DNA from: CAYLHS01 sp964383535
GTDB taxonomy: Bacteria > Actinomycetota > Acidimicrobiia > Spongiisociales > UBA4744
Direction of reading: 5' to 3'
Assembly (NCBI GenBank): GCA_964383535.1
Contig: CAYLHS010000115.1
Coordinates: 1-5,196, forward strand
Length of the DNA: 5,196 nt
Shown here piece by piece: positions 1 through 4,184 of the stretch (its first letter is position 1; each line of letters begins with the position of its first letter). The position numbers were made by a program, and so were the translations under genes. The notes below the pieces were generated by a model. It saw nothing but the letters and a program-made list of their open reading frames with translations, did no database searches and had not been told where the DNA came from.

Positions 1-831
1 ATCGGCTCCGCGCCCGAAGAAGAACAGGTCGGCAAGGCGGTCGCCTTCACAAAAGGGCCCGACATCTATCTCGTCGATCGAACGTTCGACCCCCACGGGA
101 ATGGAACGACCCGTCTCGACCTCGCCAGAGCGCTGGCACACGAAATGGGCCATGTTGCGCAGTTCATGGCTCTCGACCCCGCCTACATTCAGGCCGTTCT
201 GAGCGGCGAGCTCGAACGGGTCGATCCGGCCGACGGATCGCAACTGGTTCGGGACTTCGCCGCGGCCACAGGGTGGACCGACACATCCTCAGATCCCTTG
301 CACGCGAACTGGCATCTCGATGGTCCTGCCGCCACCGATTACGGGGCCACAGGTCCCGCCGAGGACATGTCCGAGTCCATCGCGATGGTGGTGATGGGAC
401 GGGCCAACTGGATCCCCGATAGTCACACCCGCTGGGTCGAGAACTGGCTCGACGCGACCTCCGCGAACCTCGCGAGGGGCAAGCCCTGGATTCCCGCAGG
501 GTCGACCGAGATCGTCAGCGCCCAGGATCTCTACGACGTTGACGCGCTCACAGCGGCCGCACCCACAGCGACATCCCGAGGCGCCCACTACTTCGAGCTT
601 CCCGCCGACATCGCAGATGACCTCGTATTCGAGCCGGAACTCGAGCACCAGGTCAAGCAGCGAGGGCTGCTGGGGTCGTTCCGCAGGATCGACACGCAGG
701 ACGTTCCCCACTACCAAGGTCTCTTCACCAGAAGTGACGGGGTTCGGTTCTGGGTCGAGCTGTGGGATTTCAGAGGCACCGGCCCCGACAACCCCAACGT
801 GCCCCTCCTCGCCTACGTCGAACTCTGGTAA
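1..831 (+). CDS. Zinc metallopeptidase, gluzincin-like (5' end outside window)
   Basis: The frame is open from the first base to the TAA at 829-831, giving the last 276 residues of a longer protein. Residues 47-51 (bases 139-153) read HEMGH inside the helix LARALAHEMGHVAQF. This is the HExxH zinc motif: His47 and His51 would bind zinc and Glu48 would be the general base. About 70 residues later, PAEDMSESIAM (119-129) resembles the thermolysin-type third-ligand helix (NExxSD), with Glu121 as the likely third ligand and Glu125 in the supporting acidic position. The segment IYLVDRTFD before the motif fits the usual edge strand. An ATG at 145 would split HEMGH, so the true start lies upstream of the window. 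The C-terminal ~85 residues (LGSFRRIDTQ...AYVELW) look like a compact beta-rich domain that I do not recognise. Signal peptide and localisation cannot be judged. The peptidase call is well supported; the substrate and subfamily are unknown. Confidence 0.8.
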   Translation: MGSAPEEEQVGKAVAFTKGPDIYLVDRTFDPHGNGTTRLDLARALAHEMGHVAQFMALDPAYIQAVLSGELERVDPADGSQLVRDFAAATGWTDTSSDPLHANWHLDGPAATDYGATGPAEDMSESIAMVVMGRANWIPDSHTRWVENWLDATSANLARGKPWIPAGSTEIVSAQDLYDVDALTAAAPTATSRGAHYFELPADIADDLVFEPELEHQVKQRGLLGSFRRIDTQDVPHYQGLFTRSDGVRFWVELWDFRGTGPDNPNVPLLAYVELW

Positions 832-880
832 CCGGCTACCAGACACCGTCACCATCCCGGGAACCCAGGGCTCGCAGTTG

Positions 881-1040
881 ATGGCCCTTACAGACTTCGA
901 ACGTGCCACTGGGAGGATCCGGCCAAGGCTCTGCTCGACCAAGGACACGACAAGCTGCTCCAGGCGAGAGAGGAACTGCTTGCTGCCAGGTCTCCGCGAA
1001 TGCCGCCGCCGACGCGCTCAGGGCGGCATTGAACGGTTAG
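881..1040 (+). pseudogene. Possible small helical-protein gene broken by two frameshifts
   Basis: No intact frame is convincing here, but three consecutive frames join into one coherent protein. ATG at 881 gives MALTDFERA. At about 907 the sense moves to another frame reading HWEDPAKALLDQGHDK then LLQAREELLA. At about 988 it moves again, to VSANAAADALRAALNG and a TAG at 1038-1040. Both jumps are -1 and both fall at the pentamer TGCCA. Lengthening CC to CCC at each site restores a single 53-residue Ala/Leu-rich, amphipathic, probably helical protein. The two later segments have G/C-rich third positions like the neighbouring genes, and a strong hairpin follows 17 bases after the stop, as expected at a real gene end. 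There is no strong ribosome binding site. It could be a decayed gene, an assembly or sequencing error in an intact gene, or chance. I do not recognise the family. Confidence 0.4.
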
Positions 1041-1057
1041 TCCCTCGCCGCTTCCCC

Positions 1058-1091
1058 AACTCAGGGCTCGGGCGACCCCGAGCCCTGAGTT
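1058..1091. terminator. Perfect 15-bp hairpin terminator
   Basis: AACTCAGGGCTCGGG (1058-1072) and its exact reverse complement (1077-1091) flank the 4-base loop CGAC. The stem is G/C-rich and perfect. No T run follows on either strand, as is common for terminators in high-GC actinobacteria. It lies just after the TAG at 1040 and 58 bases before the TPR-like gene, so it probably ends transcription of the upstream plus-strand genes. Confidence 0.75.
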
Positions 1092-1126
1092 CGTGGCTAG
1101 TTCGGCGTCCAACAACAGCGCTGGTG

Positions 1127-1132
1127 TAGCGT
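1127..1132 (+). promoter_or_regulatory. Candidate -10 box for the TPR-like gene
   Basis: TAGCGT matches the loose actinobacterial -10 pattern TAnnnT. It lies between the terminator at 1058-1091 and the GTG start at 1150. Transcription would begin near 1139, leaving a leader of roughly 10 bases that carries the GGAGG site. No convincing -35 box is seen, and six-base matches to this loose pattern are common. Confidence 0.25.
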
Positions 1133-1139
1133 GATGTCC

Positions 1140-1144
1140 GGAGG
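1140..1144 (+). promoter_or_regulatory. Ribosome binding site that decides the TPR-gene start
   Basis: GGAGG ends 5 bases before GTG at 1150 and overlaps the alternative GTG at 1144, so it supports initiation at 1150. Confidence 0.6.
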
Positions 1145-1149
1145 TGGAT

Positions 1150-1578
1150 GTGACCCATCGAGAACTCGCTGCCCAGTGCTTCAACGCAGCATGGGACCTG
1201 ATCGAACAACCCGTCCGGACCGCCGAAGAGACCGACCAGATGATCGATCTGGCCCATGCGTCACGCTGGCACTGGACTCAGGCACGAGACTGCACGCCTC
1301 TGAACCTCAGTGTGGCCGCCTGGCAGCTCTCCAGGGTGTACGCGCTCGCCGGCGTCCCCGACGAGGCCATCCGCCACGCCCAGACCTCCCTCCAGCTCTG
1401 CAAGACCCACGACCTTCCTCCGTTCTATGAGGCCTACGCCTACGAAGCTCTCGCTCGAGGCGCCGAAGGCAGCGAGCGCGACCGATACATCGGGGCTGCC
1501 AGAGACCTCGCACCGCGCATAGAGAAGGAACGCGACCGTGTCGCCCTCCTCGAAGATCTGGCCGAGCTGGACGGCTGA
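1150..1578 (+). CDS. Small TPR-like repeat protein
   Basis: This encodes a 142-residue, all-helical soluble protein with no signal peptide or membrane segment. Residues 54-87 (SVAAWQLSRVYALAGVPDEA and the following helix) fit one tetratricopeptide repeat: Leu60 and Tyr64 in helix A, then Ala73 and Ala77 in helix B. A second, less regular helix pair follows (about 93-125, FYEAYAYEALARGAEGSERD onward), and the end is a charged helix. The aromatic stretch RWHWTQ (39-44) precedes the repeat. TPR-type helices usually act as protein-binding scaffolds, but no partner is suggested by context. GTG at 1144 is also in frame, but the only ribosome binding site, GGAGG at 1140-1144, overlaps it. GTG at 1150 sits 5 bases downstream, the same spacing as two other genes in this window, so I chose 1150. 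The gene stands alone between two strong hairpins. It is clearly coding, but its specific function is unknown. Confidence 0.8.
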   Translation: MTHRELAAQCFNAAWDLIEQPVRTAEETDQMIDLAHASRWHWTQARDCTPLNLSVAAWQLSRVYALAGVPDEAIRHAQTSLQLCKTHDLPPFYEAYAYEALARGAEGSERDRYIGAARDLAPRIEKERDRVALLEDLAELDG

Positions 1579-1582
1579 CGGC

Positions 1583-1636
1583 ACACGGCTCCGTGTCACT
1601 GGCCGCCAGTCCATCGAGCACGGCCGTAGCGGCCGT
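1583..1636. repeat. Three short inverted repeats in the convergent intergenic region
   Basis: Three small perfect dyads follow the TPR stop codon: ACACGG (1583-1588) with CCGTGT (1591-1596), ACTGGC (1598-1603) with GCCAGT (1605-1610), and ACGGCC (1620-1625) with GGCCGT (1631-1636). The first two have loops too short to form fully as RNA hairpins. They precede the much stronger hairpin at 1647-1678. They could be auxiliary termination structures or just a by-product of high GC. Confidence 0.4.
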
Positions 1637-1646
1637 CCATTCGCGC

Positions 1647-1678
1647 CTCAGCCCCCAGCAGTCAAGCTGGGGGCTGAG
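1647..1678. terminator. Bidirectional hairpin terminator between convergent genes
   Basis: CTCAGCCCCCAGC (1647-1659) pairs perfectly with GCTGGGGGCTGAG (1666-1678) around the 6-base loop AGTCAA. The 13-bp stem lies 68 bases after the plus-strand TPR stop and 27 bases after the minus-strand icd stop, so it can serve both converging transcripts. There is no T run on either side. Confidence 0.75.
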
Positions 1679-1705
1679 AGCTGACAGCTGCGAGCGTGGC
1701 TCCAC

Positions 1706-2908
1706 CTACATCCGCTCGACCATGGCCTGTGCGAACTCGGACGTCTTGACCTTCGTGGCGCCCTCCATGAGACGGGCGAAGTCGTAGGTCACGATCTTGT
1801 CCGCGATCGCGCCTTCGAGCCCCTTGACGACCAGGTCGGCCGCCTCGGACCATCCGAGGTACCGAAACATGAGCTCCCCCGACATGATCAACGAACCAGG
1901 GTTGACCTTGTCCTGCCCGGCGTACTTCGGGGCGGTTCCGTGGGTCGCCTCGAAGATCGCAACACCATTCTCGTAGTTGATGTTCCCACCAGGGGCGATA
2001 CCGATCCCGCCCACCTGCGCGGCGAGCGCATCGGAGATGTAGTCGCCGTTCAGGTTCAGCGTGGCGATCACGTCGTACTCGGCGGGCCGGGTCAGGATCT
2101 GCTGGAGAAACGCGTCGGCGATCACGTCCTTGACGAGAAGCCGATCGCCTGGGTCGCCACCGCAGTCATCCCAGCCGACGGCGCGGCCATCGAACTCGTC
2201 CCTGACCAGCTCGTAGCCCCATGACCGGAACGCACCCTCGGTGAACTTCATGATGTTGCCCTTGTGCACGAGTGTCACCGATCTGCGGCCGTTCTTCAGC
2301 GCGTAGTTGATCGCCGCACGGATGAGACGCTTCGATCCGGTCTCGGAGACGGGTTTGAGCCCGAGGCCGCTGTCGGGCCGTATATCCCAGCCGTACGAGT
2401 CGTGCAAGAACTCCAGGAGTCGCTTGACCTCAGGAGTACCTTCTTCCAACTCGCGACCGGCATACACGTCCTCGGTGTTCTCCCGGAAGATGACCATGTC
2501 GATCAACTCGGGGTGCTTCACCGGGGATGGAACACCATCGAAGTAGCGAACAGGCCGCAGGCACACATACAGATCGAGGCGCTGACGGAGGGCGACGTTC
2601 AGGCTCCGAATGCCACCACCGACCGGTGTCGTCAGCGGCCCTTTGATTCCAACGAGATACTCCTCGAACGCGTCGACCGTCTCTTGGGGCAGCCACTCCC
2701 CGGTCTCGTCGAACGCCTTCTGCCCGGCCAGAACCTCTTTCCATCCGATCCTGCGGTGCCCGCCGTAGGCCCGCTCCACTGCCGAGTCGAACACGTAGCG
2801 CGACGCCCGCCAGATATCTGGCCCTGTGCCGTCTCCTTCGATGAATGGGACGATCGGTTCATCCGGGACAACCAGCTCGCCGGCCCCCATCGTGATTGGC
2901 GATGACAT
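1706..2908 (-). CDS. icd: NADP-dependent isocitrate dehydrogenase
   Basis: This 400-residue cytosolic TCA-cycle enzyme oxidatively decarboxylates isocitrate to 2-oxoglutarate, giving NADPH. It is the homodimeric E. coli-type form (E. coli Icd has 416 residues) and runs collinear with it from VPFIEGDGTGPDIW (20-33) to the C-terminus. Substrate and metal residues are all visible: Ser102 and Asn104 in GGGIRSLNVALRQ, Arg108, Arg118, Arg142, Tyr149 in ENTEDVYAG, Lys216 in VHKGNIMKFTEG, Asp265, and Asp289/Asp293 in NLNGDYISDALAAQVGG. Lys328-Tyr329 (HGTAPKYAG) and Tyr375/Arg379 (TYDFARLM) match the NADP-binding set of the E. coli enzyme, so NADP+ rather than NAD+ is expected. An in-frame ATG at 2956 would add 16 residues but lies inside folD. 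The ATG at 2906-2908 has an AAAGGAG site 7 bases upstream and was chosen. It is the last gene of the operon. Ser102 corresponds to the serine phosphorylated by AceK in enterobacteria, but no kinase gene is seen here. Confidence 0.97.
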   Translation of the reverse strand: MSSPITMGAGELVVPDEPIVPFIEGDGTGPDIWRASRYVFDSAVERAYGGHRRIGWKEVLAGQKAFDETGEWLPQETVDAFEEYLVGIKGPLTTPVGGGIRSLNVALRQRLDLYVCLRPVRYFDGVPSPVKHPELIDMVIFRENTEDVYAGRELEEGTPEVKRLLEFLHDSYGWDIRPDSGLGLKPVSETGSKRLIRAAINYALKNGRRSVTLVHKGNIMKFTEGAFRSWGYELVRDEFDGRAVGWDDCGGDPGDRLLVKDVIADAFLQQILTRPAEYDVIATLNLNGDYISDALAAQVGGIGIAPGGNINYENGVAIFEATHGTAPKYAGQDKVNPGSLIMSGELMFRYLGWSEAADLVVKGLEGAIADKIVTYDFARLMEGATKVKTSEFAQAMVERM

Positions 2909-2915
2909 GTCTGAT

Positions 2916-2922
2916 CTCCTTT
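2916..2922 (-). promoter_or_regulatory. Ribosome binding site of icd
   Basis: AAAGGAG on the minus strand lies 7 bases before the ATG at 2908-2906, within the 22-base gap after folD. It supports the shorter 400-residue Icd. Confidence 0.75.
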
Positions 2923-2930
2923 CACTCCGA

Positions 2931-3776
2931 TTATCCCACGCGCAAACGGGCCGCAACCGCCGTGTTGTGCATCAACATCGCGACGGTCATGAGCCCGACG
3001 CCGCCCGGCACCGGAGTGATGGCGCCGGCCACCTCTGCGACCTTGTCGAAGTCGACGTCGCCGACGAGTCCCTCCTCGGTTCGATTGATCCCCACGTCGA
3101 TCACCGTTGCCCCAGGCTTGACGTCGCCCGGCCCGATCATCTTGGCACGACCGATCGCTGCGATCAGTATGTCGGCTTCTCTGGTGACCGACCCGAGATC
3201 GGCTGTTCGTGAATGTGCCATCGTCACGGTCGCGTCAGTGCCCTTCAACCCGAGCAGGAGCCCCAACGGGCGCCCCACCAGGAACGACCGGCCGACCACA
3301 ACCGCACGAGCCCCCGATACTTCGATGCCGTAGTGGTCGAGGATCCGCATCACGCCTTGCGGTGTGCAAGGCACCAACGCCGGCCTGCCCAGGGCGAGCA
3401 GCCCCAGGTTGTAGGGATGAAGCCCATCGACATCCTTGGCTGGATCGATCAGCGTCGTGATCCGTTGCTCATCGAGATGGTCGGGCAATGGGAGCTGCAC
3501 GAGGATCCCATCGACCGCGTCGTCGGCGTTGAGGGATAGAACGAGGTCCTCGAGCACTTGCTGGCTCGTGTTTGCAGGCAGCTCGTGGTGAATCGAATTG
3601 ATCCCGACCTTGCCGGCGGTGCGCCGCTTGGACCGGACATACACGTGCGATGCCGGGTCGTCACCAACCAGGACGGTCGCCAGACCCACTTCCTTGGGGA
3701 TGTCGGCTACTGCGGCAGCGACCTCCTCCTTCACCGAGTCGGCGACCTGCCTGCCTTCGAGAATGCGAGCGCTCAC
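2931..3776 (-). CDS. folD: Bifunctional methylene-THF dehydrogenase/cyclohydrolase
   Basis: FolD interconverts 5,10-methylene-THF, 5,10-methenyl-THF and 10-formyl-THF in the cytosol, normally with NADP+. It links serine and glycine one-carbon units to purine and formyl-methionyl-tRNA synthesis. The 281-residue length is typical. The N-terminal catalytic domain has Tyr46 and Lys50 in SHVYVRSKR (Lys50 matches the catalytic lysine), Gln94 in DGILVQLPLP, Asp117 in KDVDGLHPYN, and PCTPQGV (136-142). The C-terminal Rossmann domain has GRSFLVGRP (162-170), IDVGINR (226-232) and PGGVGLMTV (257-265). Two positions differ from the usual signatures: Phe165 where Asn is common in GRSNIVGKP, and Leu262 where PGGVGPMT normally has Pro. 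Catalytic residues are intact, so the enzyme should be active. It starts with GTG at 3776-3774, which overlaps the upstream stop as GTGA. A GAGGAGG site ends 5 bases upstream, so translation is probably coupled to the NIPSNAP gene. icd follows after 22 bases. Confidence 0.97.
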   Translation of the reverse strand: MSARILEGRQVADSVKEEVAAAVADIPKEVGLATVLVGDDPASHVYVRSKRRTAGKVGINSIHHELPANTSQQVLEDLVLSLNADDAVDGILVQLPLPDHLDEQRITTLIDPAKDVDGLHPYNLGLLALGRPALVPCTPQGVMRILDHYGIEVSGARAVVVGRSFLVGRPLGLLLGLKGTDATVTMAHSRTADLGSVTREADILIAAIGRAKMIGPGDVKPGATVIDVGINRTEEGLVGDVDFDKVAEVAGAITPVPGGVGLMTVAMLMHNTAVAARLRVG

Positions 3777-4087
3777 TGAGTCCTCCTCGTCTCGCCCATC
3801 GGAACCGCGTTCATGATCTTGGTTTCGATCACGTCGAGGAGCTTCGCCGGCTCAGGTTCGATGGCACGACGCTGCGGCGACGCGTAATAGGCCTTGGACC
3901 GCTCCTCTATGCCCCCGTCGGTCGAAATGATCCACACGAACCGATTCTCCTCGGGCACTGCCCACGCGCCGACCACATCGAACCCGACGGACCTGCGTGC
4001 TTCGACGACCTGCGGAAAGATCGCGAGGAACTCGTCCATCCTGCCGGGAGTGACCTGGTACATGCGAAGCTGGTACTCGGTAGCCAC
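3773..4087 (-). CDS. NIPSNAP-family (ferredoxin-like fold) protein
   Basis: This is a 104-residue soluble protein. The N-terminus EYQLRMYQVTPGRMDEFLAI (residues 4-23) is the characteristic NIPSNAP opening: a beta-strand, a TPG turn and a helix. GFDVVGAWAVPEENRFVWII forms the next strands, and a helix (KAYYASPQRRAIEPEPAKLL) and a final strand follow, consistent with a dimeric alpha/beta-barrel (ferredoxin-like) fold. Bacterial members are often uncharacterised, and some dimeric alpha/beta-barrel relatives act as monooxygenases or bind small molecules, so no reaction is assigned. It starts at GTG 4087-4085, with GAGGAGG 5 bases upstream. An ATG two bases further out (4089-4087) is in another frame and opens only an implausible Ser/Arg-rich ORF. 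Its TGA overlaps the folD GTG by 4 bases, and it is the first gene of the NIPSNAP-folD-icd operon. The family assignment is good; its role in folate or redox metabolism is only a suggestion from context. Confidence 0.85.
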   Translation of the reverse strand: MATEYQLRMYQVTPGRMDEFLAIFPQVVEARRSVGFDVVGAWAVPEENRFVWIISTDGGIEERSKAYYASPQRRAIEPEPAKLLDVIETKIMNAVPMGETRRTQ

Positions 4088-4092
4088 ATTGT

Positions 4093-4099
4093 CCTCCTC
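4093..4099 (-). promoter_or_regulatory. Ribosome binding site of the NIPSNAP gene
   Basis: GAGGAGG on the minus strand lies 5 bases before the GTG at 4087. It selects this GTG over the out-of-frame ATG at 4089. The same 9-mer GAGGAGGAC, at the same spacing, precedes folD at 3788-3780. Confidence 0.75.
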
Positions 4100-4107
4100 A
4101 GGATGAG

Positions 4108-4113
4108 AGCCTA
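4108..4113 (-). promoter_or_regulatory. Candidate -10 box of the NIPSNAP-folD-icd operon
   Basis: TAGGCT on the minus strand fits TAnnnT. Transcription would start near 4101 and leave a leader of about 14 bases that just contains the GAGGAGG site. No good -35 box is seen about 17 bases upstream. Confidence 0.35.
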
Positions 4114-4146
4114 CCCGCGGTGGCAGGGCCGAAATCCGGGCCCCCT

Positions 4147-4167
4147 TCCCACTCTCGTCGAGTGGGA
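4147..4167. repeat. Inverted repeat in the divergent promoter region
   Basis: TCCCACTC (4147-4154) and GAGTGGGA (4160-4167) form a perfect 8-bp dyad around TCGTC. It sits just upstream of the proposed MFS -10 box, about where a -35 region would be, and between two divergent transcription units. It could be a repressor operator or simply a hairpin. No regulator gene is in the window. Confidence 0.45.
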
Positions 4168-4172
4168 GCGCC

Positions 4173-4178
4173 TACGCT
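4173..4178 (+). promoter_or_regulatory. -10 box for a leaderless MFS transcript
   Basis: TACGCT matches TAnnnT and ends exactly 6 bases before the ATG at 4185, so transcription should begin at or next to the start codon. The 5 bp GAGCG/CGCTC dyad (4166-4170 and 4175-4179) overlaps it. No ribosome binding site precedes the ATG, as expected for a leaderless mRNA, which is common in actinobacteria. Confidence 0.5.
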
Positions 4179-4184
4179 CTCCCG

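Noticed and set aside
289..948. Long minus-strand ORF of 219 codons
   Set aside because: It is antisense to the metallopeptidase frame, which carries a clear HExxH motif; the minus translation shows no recognisable fold and is the usual by-product of high GC.
539..1129. Plus-strand ORF of 196 codons overlapping the peptidase end
   Set aside because: Its Ser/Pro/Thr/Arg-rich translation is typical of a shifted frame. Only its short piece beginning at ATG 881 is used, in the frameshifted small gene.
1144..1149. GTG at 1144 as the start of the TPR-like protein
   Set aside because: The GGAGG ribosome site overlaps it, which is impossible spacing for initiation; GTG at 1150 has the normal 5-base spacing.
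2264..2905. Plus-strand ORF of 213 codons across icd
   Set aside because: It is the antisense shadow of a fully conserved isocitrate dehydrogenase, has no ribosome site and resembles no family.
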